Below, piece after piece: positions 34,769-47,832 of a stretch of 64,000 nt of DNA. Position 1 is the first letter of the stretch; the number at the start of each line of letters is the position of its first letter. Under the pieces are notes generated by a model. That model was given only the letters and a program-made list of their open reading frames with translations, made no database searches and was not told the origin of the DNA. Origin of the DNA: Zoroaster sp. YZ-2022 (lineage: Eukaryota; Echinodermata; Asteroidea; Forcipulatida; Zoroasteridae). A program made the translations under genes and the position numbers. The stretch lies in contig CM055816.1 in the NCBI GenBank assembly GCA_029582265.1, positions 82,702,472 through 82,766,471 on the forward strand, read 5' to 3'.

Positions 34769-35390
34769 TTCTTTTCAGAACTAATTACTACTCAATTGAG
34801 ATTCCACATGGTGTCACCGCAATTAGTCTTACTTAAATAATACCCCATAAGTCATTATACAATAAGCTCGACAATATTGTACTGAGACTTAAAGGGAAGG
34901 TACAACATTGGTAATGACCAGATTATCAACTTAACAAATTATTATCTAAAGCATACTTGGTGTTAAGTTGATGCAGTCATTAATCATTCTGAGAAAAGAT
35001 TCCGTCCAGATTGCTTCTATCATACTGAAATTAGAATTATTCTGTCGATTTTCAAAAAGTTACAATTAAAAAACATTAATAATTTCTTCTTTCTTAAAAA
35101 TGTTATTATTATTTCTTAAAAACGTATTTCTCAATTATGTACCTTATCCCTTAAAATTATCCTTCATGAATTATGTTGTGAAAACGATGTGATTTTTCCT
35201 TTGACAATACGAGTCACTTAATTTGATGAAATTTAGACTCGTATTACTTCTGTTATGAATGTGTAACCATTTTTGTCACTCAGTGAAACAGGTCATGCCT
35301 TTCTAACTTTGATCAGTGACCATATGTAGCTATCTAGCAAGCCTCCATTCTCATTAGATATTGAACATTGTGTATAATACAGTATAGGAC

Positions 35391-35580
35391 ACTCTCTATA
35401 CTAACTGGATAGGAGATGGGCGCTGATTGGCCTATAAAAAGTTGAAGCAACCGGCCGCCATGTTAGTTCCCCCAAAAGGTCAGGTAGCATGCGCCTTCTT
35501 TCTTGTGGGGAACAAAGATGGCAAACAACGAGCTTCAGCCAATCGGCGCGATCTCCTATCCAGTTAGTATAGAGATCGAT
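35391..35580. mobile_element. Foldback MITE with 9-bp target duplication
   Basis: 190-bp element flanked by perfect direct repeats GTATAGGAC at 35382-35390 and 35581-35589. Arms share CTCTATACTAACTGGATAGG, then agat.ggcgc and (t/c)gattggc; similarity extends inward to the gccat...gttcccc segments near the centre. The 9-bp duplication suggests a Mutator-like origin. The extreme termini (ACT versus ATCGAT) do not match. Confidence 0.75.
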
Positions 35581-35601
35581 GTATAGGACCTACTCATGTT
35601 A

Positions 35602-36101
35602 NNNNNNNNNNNNNNNNNNNNNNNNNNNNNNNNNNNNNNNNNNNNNNNNNNNNNNNNNNNNNNNNNNNNNNNNNNNNNNNNNNNNNNNNNNNNNNNNNNN
35701 NNNNNNNNNNNNNNNNNNNNNNNNNNNNNNNNNNNNNNNNNNNNNNNNNNNNNNNNNNNNNNNNNNNNNNNNNNNNNNNNNNNNNNNNNNNNNNNNNNNN
35801 NNNNNNNNNNNNNNNNNNNNNNNNNNNNNNNNNNNNNNNNNNNNNNNNNNNNNNNNNNNNNNNNNNNNNNNNNNNNNNNNNNNNNNNNNNNNNNNNNNNN
35901 NNNNNNNNNNNNNNNNNNNNNNNNNNNNNNNNNNNNNNNNNNNNNNNNNNNNNNNNNNNNNNNNNNNNNNNNNNNNNNNNNNNNNNNNNNNNNNNNNNNN
36001 NNNNNNNNNNNNNNNNNNNNNNNNNNNNNNNNNNNNNNNNNNNNNNNNNNNNNNNNNNNNNNNNNNNNNNNNNNNNNNNNNNNNNNNNNNNNNNNNNNNN
36101 N
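35602..36101. other. Assembly gap, 500 N
   Basis: Exactly 500 undetermined bases, most likely a fixed-size placeholder. It lies between the foldback MITE and arm B of the inverted duplication, where assembly is expected to fail. Its true length is unknown. Confidence 0.98.
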
Positions 36102-36242
36102 AATATCCCCTTTGATGTAACTTCTTCTTTTAAGAACTTAGGTGATGACGTCATCACATGAAGTGATGCACACTCGAACACCCTGAGTTTGATTTATACA
36201 AACTCAATAATTTCTAGTTTTGTTCTTTGTTTTCCTGTCAAG

Positions 36243-36560
36243 GTAAATAACCTCTTCATTTGTGGTGCTGGTCAACAGTTCTCACATACGACAGAGACAA
36301 TAGGATATGATACTGAGTCTAATCTGCAGGGTTATTACAGGAGGTTGGTGGTTTAACGTTGCACAGTTGCGAGGCAACTCCTCTGCTTGATAAGCACCTG
36401 TTGAGAGTAATCTAATGGTGAATACCTCATCCAGTAAATTATTCGTCCAAGGTATTTATCAGGCGTATTAGATGGAATAAGGGAAGGCATACAATAGTGA
36501 AGAGTGAAAATGGCAATAATCCGATGCGTGGGAAACATAAATTGGTTCAGTTTTTTTGTT
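36243..36560 (+). pseudogene. Broken inverted copy of the terminal FReD exon
   Basis: After a preserved acceptor (tttgttttcctgtcaag) the sequence tracks the exon at 4387-4661: ctcacatacgacagagacaa, gcagggttattaca, aggttggtggttta. The third codon is already TAA, further stops and small indels follow (for example in the calcium-site region), and the cysteine-bearing gtccaggg segment is changed. It cannot encode the domain. No upstream FReD exons are seen on the plus strand before the gap. Confidence 0.85.
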
Positions 36561-39500
36561 GAATGAACTGAATTTAGTATCGGAGCATTATGTGGGATTT
36601 GTGAAAGAGGTTAATCAAAATAGTGAAATGAAAATAATCCACACGGTATGTGGGAGTCATTAAATGTTACGGTTTGTTTAAACATTTCATTGAGTGATTG
36701 AATCTGTTATTGTTCCGATAAAATTTGAAAGAAAAATTCATCGAAATTATGGTTTCAGTAGATGCTGTTTTATTTTTATTAAATTTGTTTGCTCATATAG
36801 TAAGGATCACTGAAAGCAACTTTCTACAGAATCTTAGGTGTTTCAATTATGGTTGTATGCATGATTAAAAAGATTTTACGCAAAATGTAAACAAAACAAA
36901 AATCACACAATTCAAAACAGACGTATGCACCATAGCAGTCATAACTAATATCCATATCTAATACCTATGTATGGATAGTTATGGCAAATATTGAGCAAGA
37001 AAAAATGCTCCAAAAACTAAGCATAAAAAAACACCAAAAATTAGGATTGAACATTTGTATGCAAGGCGAGTCAACTATAACTATACACAAATCATTTTTA
37101 TACATGTATTTTCTGTATACATTACTACTGCAATAAGAAATTCAAAGTAGACTCTTGAAACATTTAATAACAAAACAACATGGTTGCACCAATCGGTCAT
37201 TGGGGTATAAAATAAACAACTGTATAAAGAAAGGTCACACATAATTGTCACTAAAGACAAGGGCAGGTTTACGCGATAACCGAATTGTTTTTCTGAACAT
37301 TACCATTTTACCACATCGTTAAAATTAATTTTTGAACAACGATTTGCTTTGTTTCTGCAACAAAAGGACAGTTTAGAAAGTTGTGTTGGCAAAATAAAAC
37401 CGTTTTCTGTTTGAAGCGTTTTCACGAAGGGATTATTGTCTTAATTAAATCGATTAATCGTCATATTGTTGAAAAGTTTTTCACACATTTATACGAAACA
37501 ATTAAAAAGTGAAACTTAATAAAAACTGGCAACCCATGGTTAACGTTATTATTTTTGCAGTTGCATACTATACCCAGACTGGTAGCACAAACAAATACTG
37601 CAGAAATTTTAATAATGTGTACACTATATAGAGAGAAAATGGTGGTAACTGACGTTACATTTTTTGAACAAGCATAAAATGTCGCTGTTTGTCTTATATA
37701 GCGTTAGAAATGTTACTAAAGTAAGGTCTGGGCATAATGCAACTACTGTGAAAAAAAACTGATGAGTGAAATAAATATTATGACATTAAGAGTGAGCCCA
37801 ATACCTCACAAATGTAACGAGTAACTATGCAATTGATTTTATGTCATTTTTATTACATAAAATATATTAATGAAATTAACGAATTTATTCTATCAATGAC
37901 ATTTCATATCGTTTGTCTATTTATGAGAGCCGGATGCACAAAGTTGTGATTGAAGGTGACACAGCGCCATTGTTGGGCGTGATTAGGCGTCTGTCGTTTT
38001 ATTGCAAGAGTGTGTCGGCTGGAAATATTGATATTAGACCACATTAAAATAAGAAATGTTAACAAAGAAATCAGGTGACATTGATGTTGGAACAAAGACC
38101 AATAGACTTTTTATCATGGTACAACCATTTTGTTTTTCTTCAATAAAACCACGTAACCAAACCGAGTGTGGAAGGAAAATAGTCTGGTCACTAGTATGCT
38201 TTAGCAATATATAGTCGTACTTGCGTCAAGGAACTTGACAAAGATGACCGCGGCGTGATAAAGGTATATTCCTGGCGTGTGTACTTGTAGATGTTTCCAG
38301 TAATGTACATTTTCAAGTATGGTTGTGAAACAATATAATTGTGATGTGACAGGCGCTCAATAACTCAACCAACAAAAGCGTTAATGAAGAGAACAGATCT
38401 TAATTTCATTGTTTATTTAAACTTATAATTATTAATGAATAAGTACATTGTTCATATGCATGGGTACAAATTTATTTATTTTTCAAGATTTAAATCAGAT
38501 TAATTTGTAATAAAACTACAGATTCTTTTCCAAGATGCCTTTGTGATATTTCTGGTTTCTGAACATACAAATTGATCATAATATTTGAAAAGAATCTTGC
38601 AATTACATGCAGAAAATGGAAAATATATTGAACGTTTAAGAAAACGCGCCTGCAAAATGAATCGTGAAAACACGTTATTTTTTTTGAGGATTTAAATCTC
38701 GAAATCAGTTTAGAAGTGATTGTTATAGAGATACTCGTGTGTTTTTATTTAAATGAAATGTCATAAATTAATTGAAATGTTTATGGACTTAGTATATATT
38801 GGCACAACATCATGAGTTTGTCATGTTCACCAGTGATTCCTGGCAATTTTTGTTGAACTCATAATTTATATTTTTCTGAAAGAAAGGGGAAAATAATTTA
38901 AGTAAATATTTCATAAAAACGTCAAAAATACTTCACAAAATAATTGTCAAAAGCATGGTTTAACATTAATTATTGCTTAAATGAATTTATGACGGCCATC
39001 AATTCATTTGGTAATATTATTACATTAAAAATATACATCTGATGATTTGTTTACCTGTCTGCAAGGAAAAGGGTAATTTAAAATAAAATTGCTGGGAATA
39101 ACTGGTGAAAGTATCAAACACAAGGGTGATGCATCTTTGAGTAGATTACACAGGTATGTTGTCACTGGAGATGGAGGTCAATAAAGTTGAGGTATTATAG
39201 AAATGTCTATCAATTCGGTAAGGAATGGATGGAAGGATGTTCTTTCTGATAAATCACTGAATGAATTCATACAATTCATTCAAAGATCATCTGTTTTTAC
39301 CAAATTAAATTAAACAAGAAATATTTGACAAAACATGTGGCTTTAAAAGTAAATTAATCATTTTCGGACCGAGAAAAAATGAATGATTGGTGATCGTCTC
39401 ACCTGATCTGATTGTTTCCCACCAATAAAATTTCCCAGTCCCAACCCCAGCCCCAGCCTCAGCGCCATTCCCACCCCCTTCCACCCCACCCCTCCACACC

Positions 39501-40456
39501 ATCAGCGGTTTTGGAGATATTCGTTCAGGGAATGGATACATGTGCATGTTTTTCACATTGCGTACAAATTCTCCCACCCTCCTCCCCTCCCATTATATGG
39601 AAATCATGTGTGTATGGGCACAGAAAGACTATAATAATATGCTAATTGGGGTCAGTGTTTGTAATCAGAACAAAAATGAAGTCATGTTACAACTCATATC
39701 GCTTCTCCTCACATTTTATATTTTGAAACTAACATTATCTCCATTTTCTAAACGAGATGGTAGTGTGACCACAAAGATAATAAATCTCCTGATTTTTATT
39801 ATTTTTAGGACGATCACCAATTATTTGTTTTTGTATGTAAATTTGGCCTTCTGACTTTAGTGTTTATCAACACATCTATATTTTGCAGTTCAAATTTAAA
39901 GGGACGAATATTCATGACTTCTTAGAAGACATACAGTCTTATATTTAATCTTTTCTCAACCATTTTAAGTTACAATCGATGTGTTGATATATTAGAATGT
40001 AATATTTCGTCAATAATGGATATGTCTCAGTGGTAATAATTATTATGGTATTTGTGAAGATGTATTTTGCAGTCACTTTCAGTTTCAAGGAAGAAATAAT
40101 CAAGGGAAATTTAATACAAACCTTATCTCTATGGACAAACAATAATTTGTTGTATAGGCATACAATATGCGCTAGAACATTACATATTATTCAACATCAC
40201 AGTTTATATTTAATCTTAAAAGATATCACTGTAATATAGAAATATATTTTGAGATTTAACTGATAATGAAAACAAAATATTAAAAACTAATTTATTTTGT
40301 TTTTTCAAACAAAAAATTTCAAAATCGATAAAGAAAATAATGAATCTCATATTAATTTCAATTGAGTATAATCGAAAATTCTAGGTTTATAACGGAAGTT
40401 AAATTTTATTAAATTTGAATCGAATTGAATCGAGCAAAATGTAGGGGAAGTTAAAT
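36243..40456. repeat. Arm B of the large inverted duplication
   Basis: Reverse-complement relative of 1-4661 (see that entry for anchors). It lacks the roughly 760 bp at 925-1690 of arm A and the RTE insertion lies outside the paired part. It ends gaatcgaattgaatcgagc at 40418-40437, corresponding to the window start, and continues into tandem copies. It contains only a broken FReD exon. Confidence 0.88.
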
Positions 40457-42135
40457 CTCAAAATATATTTTAGAGTTTAAAAGTAATTATTTAAAATATC
40501 TTGTGCCTTTAATTGTATGCATATTTATATAAAAATGTTTAATGTTTAGTATTTCACAGTATTTAGCCCTGTGTTATCCGGAACCATCGATAACATTGAT
40601 TGAATATTCATTTATCACATTAGTCTTGGAATGTAGGGCGCCAACATTGCTAACGTAATGTTTTGTGGACTATTAACAAATAAGCATTCTCAAAAATACA
40701 AACAAAATAATGGAAAATAAGGTTATTATGTTACAGTATACTTTAATGAGGATTATAAAATAAGAACAAAACAAATAAAAGCTCTAGAAAAATGAAACTT
40801 CGCTTGATAAAACTATGAAAATGGACAAATAATTTCAGAGCTAGCTAAATTACTACTAGACATGATTATTCTTTACAGCGACCGTCATACAATAATTTTT
40901 GTCGCAGGACGAGATGTACATTGCGACAAAATATAATGAACAAAGTTTATTTTCAGAAATTTTTCACTGAATGTTGTAACATGACTTTCTTATCAACATT
41001 TTGACCAAGAAAAAGTAATATAACAGTGTTCGTTCATGATTTAGACCTATACAGAATCAACGACAAATGTTAATATAATTTCAAATAATAAATTGCAGCA
41101 TATGAATAAATTATGCGTTACGATACATATAACAAATTATTCAACAACACAATTCAGTGAATATTAAAAGTTAACAGTGTAAATTAGGATATATATTGAG
41201 ATTTAGTTTATAATGAAAACAAAATATCCAAAAAAAATGTTTTGTTTGAATAAAAACCAAACCAAAAGTTTAAAAACTATTGCATGAATAAAGCAAATAA
41301 TACATTTTATTTAAATTGAATTTGAATTCAATCGAACATTTTATGTTAATAGGGGATATTGAAATGAATTGAATTTGAATCGAGTTGAATCGACCAAAAA
41401 TAAGTTTATTGGGAAATTAAATCTCGAAATATATTTTAGAGTTTAAATTAAAGTAATTATCTAAAAGATCTCGTGCCTTTAATTGTATGTGATATTTTAT
41501 ATAAAATGTTTAATTTTATTAGCTGTCTAGGTATTTCACAGTATTCAGCCCGCATTATCACCACAGATTGAATATTACACAATATTCATTTATCACATTA
41601 GTCTTGGGGAATGCATGGCGGCAACATTGCAAGCGTAATGTTTTGTGGACTATTAACAAATAAGCATTCTCTATAAATCCAAACAAAATAATGGGAGATA
41701 TTTATAGCAACTTACGATAAACATTCTCAAAATAAAGCAGCATATCTATAAATAATGCGTTGAACACAACAACACAGTTCAATAATTATTGAAAGTTATC
41801 ACTGCATAAAGTTAGGATATATCGAGATTTAACTTAAGGAAAAAAACTATAATAAATAAAACTATTGCATGAATAAAGCAAAGAATTAATTTTACTTAAA
41901 TTGAATTTGAACTAATCGAATATTTTAAGTTTATAGGAGAATTGAAATGAACTGACTTTGAAATGCCATTTGAATCGAATTGAATCGAAAATGTAGGGGT
42001 AGTTAAATTCAAAATATATTTTAGAATTTAAAGTAATGTTTCAAAGATCTCGTGCCTTAATTGTATGCAATATTTATATAAAATGTTTAACTTTCATTAG
42101 CTTTGTTTAGTATTTCACAGTATTTAGTCCTTTGT
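40390..42135. repeat. Diverged tandem copies, three units
   Basis: Units starting near 40418, 41370 and 41973 share gaatcgaattgaatcga, aaatatattttagagttta, gatctcgtgcctttaattgt and a stretch ending gtatttcacagtattta. The first two continue through catttatcacattagtcttg and gcgtaatgttttgtggacta. Spacing is about 950 and 600 bp. A further diverged fragment is at 44905-45330, beyond the palindromic satellite. The end of arm B is part of the first unit. Confidence 0.8.
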
Positions 42136-42389
42136 TAGGCCAAACAAAAAAATATCTGGTTTCTGGTCTCCACAAGTGTCGCCTCAGAGCTGCGCGTCAA
42201 CATTATTTATTTATTTATTTATTGCTATGAAACGATGTCCAATTGCAGCCAAAATTGCTAGATTGACTGGAATTCTGCCGCTCTATGTTTTAAACGACTT
42301 GTTCACATAGAGGTATGAACGTTTGCCCGATTTGTGCAGAATCTCTTAGCCACCATACTTTGTGTATGGGAAATTTGGTCTGGTTAATA

Positions 42390-43702
42390 ACTGCGTATAC
42401 ATGTTAACATGTATCACTTTGGTCTGGTTATTAACAACTGCGTATACATGTTAACATGTATCACTTAATGTTATTAATAACTGCGTATACATGTTAACAT
42501 GTATCACTTTTGGTCTGGTTACAATAACTGCATACATGTTAACATGTATCACTTATTCTGGTATACAATAACTGCGTCAAAACATGTTAACATGTATCAC
42601 TTTGGTCTGGTTATATTAACTATGTATATGTTGGCATGTATCACTTTGGTCTGGTTATAATAACTATGTATACATTATGCACACGTATCACTTTCTGTTA
42701 TATTAACTGCGTATACATGTTAACATGTATCACTTGTCTGGTTACAATAATCATACATGTTAACATGTATCACTTTTCTGGTTATAATAACTGCGTATAC
42801 ATGTTAACATGTATCACTTTGTCTGAATTTAATAACTGCGTATACATGTTAACATGTATCACTTTGGTCTAGTTAATTCGTATACATGTTGACATGTATC
42901 ACTTTTCTGGTTAATATTGTATACATGTTAACATGTATCATTTGGTCTGGTTACAATAACTGCGTATACATGTTAACATGTATCACTTTGGTCTGGTTAC
43001 ATAACTGCGTATACATGTTATGTATCACTTTGGTCTGGTTATATTAACTGCGTATACATGTTAACATGTATCACTTTGGTCTACATATAACTGCGTATAC
43101 ATGTTATGTATCACTTTGGTCTGGTTACAATAACTGCGTATACATGTTAACATGTATCACTTTGGTCTGGTTACAATAACTGCGTATACATGTTAGCATG
43201 TATCACTTTGGTCTGGTTACAATAATCTGCGTATACATGTTAACATGTATCACTTTTGGTCTGGTTATAATAACTGCGTATATATGTTAACATGTATCAC
43301 TTGTCTGTTACAATATCACTTTGGTCTGGTTACAATAACTGCGTATACATGTTAGCATGTATCACTTTGGTCTGTTACACATAACATGTATGTTAACATG
43401 TATCACTTTGGTCTGGTTATAATAACTGCGTATACATGTTAACATGTATCACTTTGGTCAGTTACAATAACTGCGTATACATGTTAACATGTATCACTTT
43501 GGTCTGGTTACATAATAACTGCAAACATGTTAACATGTATCACTTTGGTCTGGTTACAATAACTGCGTATACATGTTAGCATGTATCACTTTGGTCTGGT
43601 TACAATAACTGCGTATACATGTTAACATGTATCACTTTGGTCTGGTTACAATAACTGCGTATACATGTTAACATGTATCACTTTGGTCTGGTTACAATAA
43701 CT
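42390..43702. repeat. 46-bp satellite built on a perfect palindrome
   Basis: Around 28 units of ctgcgtatacatgttaacat followed by gtatcactttggtctggtta and caataa. Each intact unit carries the 18-bp perfect palindrome ATACATGTTAACATGTAT. Spacer parts vary by small deletions, but the palindrome is mostly kept. The array continues after the hAT insertion (44707-44778). Confidence 0.93.
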
Positions 43703-43710
43703 GCGTATAC

Positions 43711-44699
43711 ACAGTGGCGGATTAACCATATGGGCAATTGGGCACTTGCCCAGGGCCCCAAGGCTGGGGGGGCCTCAAGCAAATTTTTTATTTTTGTTTC
43801 CAAATTTTTTTTTTTTTTTGCTTGGTGCCCCTGGTGCCCCCCAGCCTTGGAATTTTACCTGCTGCCCCTCAAATTATTTTGTATGGAGCCCACAGAGAGC
43901 CTAAACACTATACCTCATGCGGGGGGGGGGCCCTGTGTGAAGTCTTGTCATGGGGGCCCAAAATCCCTAGTGACACCCCTGCAACAGTGATCTTGGTGTC
44001 CTCCCTAAAATAAAATATAACCCTAATTAAAACTTGTTTTTGGTATTTATTATGTCCTAGGCACTCTGTGCTTGGTGCCCTCGAATTATAATTATAGTTT
44101 GTATATATTTCTGATAAACGTTTGATTGGATGAATGAACGGCACTGTCCCGTCTGTTTCTTTTTGTATAGAGTTCAGCACTATGAAGAGCAAATCGTTTA
44201 GCCTACTAAACTGACAGTGGAGTGGGACTATTGTTTATTCATACTCCGTTTCATTATATGTTCTGGTGAGTTCAGCACCACGGACAGAAAATCGTTTAGC
44301 CTACCAATCTGTTTTTTTGTCTTTCATTCTTTGCTGGTAACTGACACTTGGGACTGTTGTTTATTCATTTAAGTATGTTATAAACTGTAATAATTTCTAA
44401 AGTCCAAGTTTGAATCCATTTGTATTTTCTCTAGCCAACAGTTTGTTTGTAGTTAGCCTACAGTGGAGACCTTTGTGGTATGACTGACCCTTACACTTTG
44501 ACTGGTGTGATTAATAAACAATCAAAAGGCCTACATTCTTCTCTTCATTCTCTTTCCAGTAGCCTAGGCCTAGACTGTCAACTGAATAATGTGTAAAACA
44601 ACCTCAGTAGTGTACTTCTAGTGCCACCTAGTGGCGACGCGTAGGTAGGCACCAGTCACTGGCGTGCCCAGGGCACCATGGATTCTTAATCCGCCCCTG
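43711..44699. mobile_element. hAT-like non-autonomous element, about 988 bp
   Basis: Inserted in the palindromic satellite. Direct repeats GCGTATAC at 43703-43710 and 44699-44706 (8 bp). Ends read inward CAGTGGCGGATTAA and CAGGGGCGGATTAA. The boundary is ambiguous by one base (the 8-bp CGTATACA/CGTATACG pair gives CAG...CTG termini). The interior has GGGGCC-rich stretches and T-runs but no transposase. The 8-bp duplication and CAG...CTG ends indicate the hAT superfamily. Confidence 0.85.
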
Positions 44700-44706
44700 C
44701 GTATAC

Positions 44707-44778
44707 GGTATACATGTTAACATGTATCACTTTGGTCTGGTTACAATAACTGCGTATACATGTTAACATGTATCACTT
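44707..44778. repeat. Remaining palindromic satellite units
   Basis: One to two units with the same ATACATGTTAACATGTAT core, right of the hAT insertion, followed by the 44905 fragment of the arm-B-linked repeat. Confidence 0.85.
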
Positions 44779-45349
44779 AAAACAAAAAGATTACCAAAAA
44801 AACTAAAACGATTTTGAAGCCGACCTCTGACCAGAAACCAGAGACATTTTTATTGATGCCTTGTCAAAGCCTTCACACATTCATCGATACACATCAGTAT
44901 ATTTTCGTCTTGGGGATGCAGGGCGCCAACATTGCAAGCGTAATGTTTTGTGGACTAATAACAAATAAGCATTTTCTAAATATACAAACAAAATAATGGA
45001 AAATAAGGTTATTATGTTCCATTATACTTTTTGAGGATTATGAAATAAAATCTTGTCCTAAAATAATATTTAACGATGAAAATTTACAAACAATTTCAAA
45101 CCTAGCTGAAACACTACAAGACATGATTATGGTTTACAGCAATCATACAATGATTTTAGCACATTTGGGCGATATTTGGCGCCCCTGGTGTCACAGGACG
45201 ATATGTACATTGGTTACAAAACATAAGGTACAAAGATTATTTTCAGAAATGGTTCACTGAATGTTGTAACATAACTTTCTACCAAGAAAAGTTGACAGTG
45301 TTCGTTCACCATTTCGGCATATAAAACAAAAACAATTGTAAGGGTGAAC

Positions 45350-45895
45350 ATTGATTTAATTTTGCCCTACACCGACGTGTGTATAGCACTGTATGCTCAG
45401 TGCTTTCCGAGTGTCTGTTAAAAAACTACACAGGCGACTCGGGCGGGATTCGAACCCACGACCTGCTGCTTACTAGTGCAGACGTCTTAACCTCTCGACC
45501 ACCGAGCTTGCCCGATGACGATTGGCCGGCTAGAATCCTATATAGCAGCGGGTTCCGCGATATATATATAGATTGGTGAAATTCTTTCGTCGGGAGATAA
45601 ACAATTGATTTAATTTTGCTCTACACCGACGTGTTCATAGCACTGTATACTCAGTGCTTTCCGAGTGTCTGTGAAAAAACTACACAGGCGACTCGGGCGG
45701 GATTCGAACCCACGACCTCCTGCTTACTAGTGCAGACGTCTTAACCTCTCGACCACCGAGCTTGCCCGATGACGATTGGCCGGCTAGAATCCTACATAGC
45801 AGCGGGTTCCGCGATATATATATATAGATTGGTGAAATTCTTTCGTCGGGAGATAAACAATTGATTTAATTTTGCCCTACACCGACGTGTGCATA
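45350..45895 (-). mobile_element. Tandem dimer of a tRNA-derived SINE
   Basis: Period 253-254 bp: the ttgatttaattttgcyctac segment occurs at 45350, 45604 and 45857, giving 2.2 units. On the minus strand each unit has GCTCGGTGGTCGAGAGGTTA (A-box), a long variable arm and GTGGGTTCGAATCCCGCC (B-box), folding as a class II tRNA with 6 of 7 acceptor pairs (AGCTCGG with CCGAGTC). A body follows, through acagacactcggaaagcact. Other copies: 28395, 46494, 56404. The tail ends gattggtgaaattctttcgt. Confidence 0.85.
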
Positions 45896-46493
45896 GGGTT
45901 AGGGTGAACATGTTTACATAATTTCATACTAAATTTAATTCACAGTTATTTGATATTTTCAGAGTATTATTTTAGATCAACTAGCTTATTTTTGCTCGAA
46001 AGTAATATTTTTAAGGAATTCCTCCGCTAAAAACAAAAGAAAGAATTTGTTTGCTATGGGAGGTACAACATCAGTAACTGCCTAATTGCCCAGACATACC
46101 AAATCGGCGTCGTGGTTTAAGATGAACACAGTGACTGAATTATGTGCATTTATGCAGCAGCAACAGTAGTAGGACCTTATCATGTTGGGTATTATTTTCA
46201 GTCAATGAGTAAATCTAAAACTAGCACTCCAATTCCATGCCCTGTTGATCGTAACGAGATTGTCCCTTTAAAACAAGCAATTGAACCAGTGACAGCTATT
46301 TCTTGAATACGATTCGGGGGCAATAGGGAGCAAGGCACATATAACTCCCCACCCCACCACCACCACCACCACGACCACTCGGAAACTATCCCTCCCCCCA
46401 CCCCGACGGTAAAACCCGAATTTCTTTTGGAATTTTGACATCTTTGCGGTTCTATTTTTGTGAAATCAGACGTAAAACAAATACGCTATAGAA

Positions 46494-46640
46494 ATGTATA
46501 GATTGATGAAATTCTTGCTTTCGGTGATAAACACTTGATTTGATTCTGTCCTTACACCAACGTAATGTATGAAGCACTGTACACTCAGTGTTTTCCGAGT
46601 GTCTGTGAAACAAAATCCACAGGCAACTCGGAATGAAATG
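46494..46640 (-). mobile_element. Diverged SINE fragment
   Basis: Matches the body and tail of the 45350 family (gattgatgaaattcttgctt, gtgttttccgagtgtctgtg, ccacaggcaactcgg); the tRNA head is missing. Confidence 0.75.
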
Positions 46641-47832
46641 ATTATGCTTTCTGATGTCGAAGATCTTAAGAAAAACAATAGGGCTAAATTATAAATACGC
46701 TAATTGTTATATAGACAATACAATTTAATAATGTAATAATTTGTGCGCTCTTATCATTGGAGGTAATGCTATTACCTGCCCCTTGTCATACACACTGGGA
46801 GCCACCCCCTCCAGTCCCCCACACCATCGTATCGCTGCCCATGTAAAATTATACAAATTATTTTCAGTGAGGACACATCATGCAAATGCGAAGGAAATTC
46901 TCGAAAAAATACTGCTTCTTGATTAAATCTCAAATATGTACAAAATATATATAACTTGCTATTTCTATTTAAATCTTCTAAAAATATTATCCTATTTATC
47001 AAAAATATTATCTGTTTATCCTATCTGAATGTGTAAATGTTAAAATAAAATCAATGGAAACTGTAATTTGTGTGGAACATACGTTATTGGTCTGGATGAC
47101 TTGATGATTTTGTTAATGTAAACAACTTAATTGATTGGTGATCGTCCTTACCCAACCTACTGGATTTGACTCGACCCGATTTGGCATTGTTATTTGTTCA
47201 CTTTGTCAAATTATTGGTCTAATGATAAAAGGAAATTCTGATCGCGCCTCCCTCCAGAAGATTTCAACGGAATATTATACCTAGACCCGACCGACCAAAA
47301 AAATCCCCAAAAACAAAATCGCAGTAAAAGTAACGTTTTTGTAACTGGAGAAAAAACCTCCCTAAAGACATATTTGTTTTGTGAGGACAATCACCAATTT
47401 ATTTGTTCACATGGCATAACCTGCTTTATATAAAGAGTACAAATCATTTATAATTGATTGTATTACTCGTTTCATGTACACAGAGGCTAATGACCGTTAA
47501 TGACCTAGTATGACGTCAGAGAGTCCTTTTCCCCGCTATTTCTTACTGGCTATACACATTATGATATTAATGTGTATTGTATACAGAACGGATGTGTACA
47601 AAGGGGAGGGTCAGTGGCACTGTATCCAAACCTTTAAATGCTTGTACTCTCAACTTTCACCCTAAAATTTAACATTATCTAAGAGCAAATAAGGATTACC
47701 ACTTTAGTGCCGTCAAATTGCCCTAGCAAATGCCTGTCCGCCCCCTTCCCCCCCCCCTCCCCCCCTCCCCCAACATACGAACTCAGCGGGGTAAGCCGGT
47801 ATTATGCGATATTATCAGAGAATAATTACCAT

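Larger units (their letters stand above)
34118..34850 (+). mobile_element. Penelope-like element, 3' part
   Basis: Carries the GIY-YIG endonuclease end of a Penelope-like element, about 200 bp of 3' non-coding sequence, and a 3' module (about 34725-34850) with a hammerhead-like hairpin followed by agttcttttcagaactaatt and cacatggtgtcaccgcaatt. The same 3' module recurs at 63350-63516. The reverse transcriptase is absent, so this is 5'-truncated. Confidence 0.8.

Noticed and set aside
35579..36181. Open frames across the 500-N gap
   Set aside because: Artefact of undetermined bases.
36243..36560. Second functional FReD gene on the plus strand
   Set aside because: Stop in the third codon, more stops and indels, and no upstream plus-strand FReD exons outside the gap.
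42390..44778. CRISPR-like array, because of regular repeats with spacers
   Set aside because: Spacers are repeats of the same 46-bp unit, not unique sequences, and the context is an animal genome.
45379..45579. Functional tRNA at the SINE head
   Set aside because: The tRNA-like part is followed by a SINE body, is repeated in many copies, and pairs imperfectly; its translation is meaningless.
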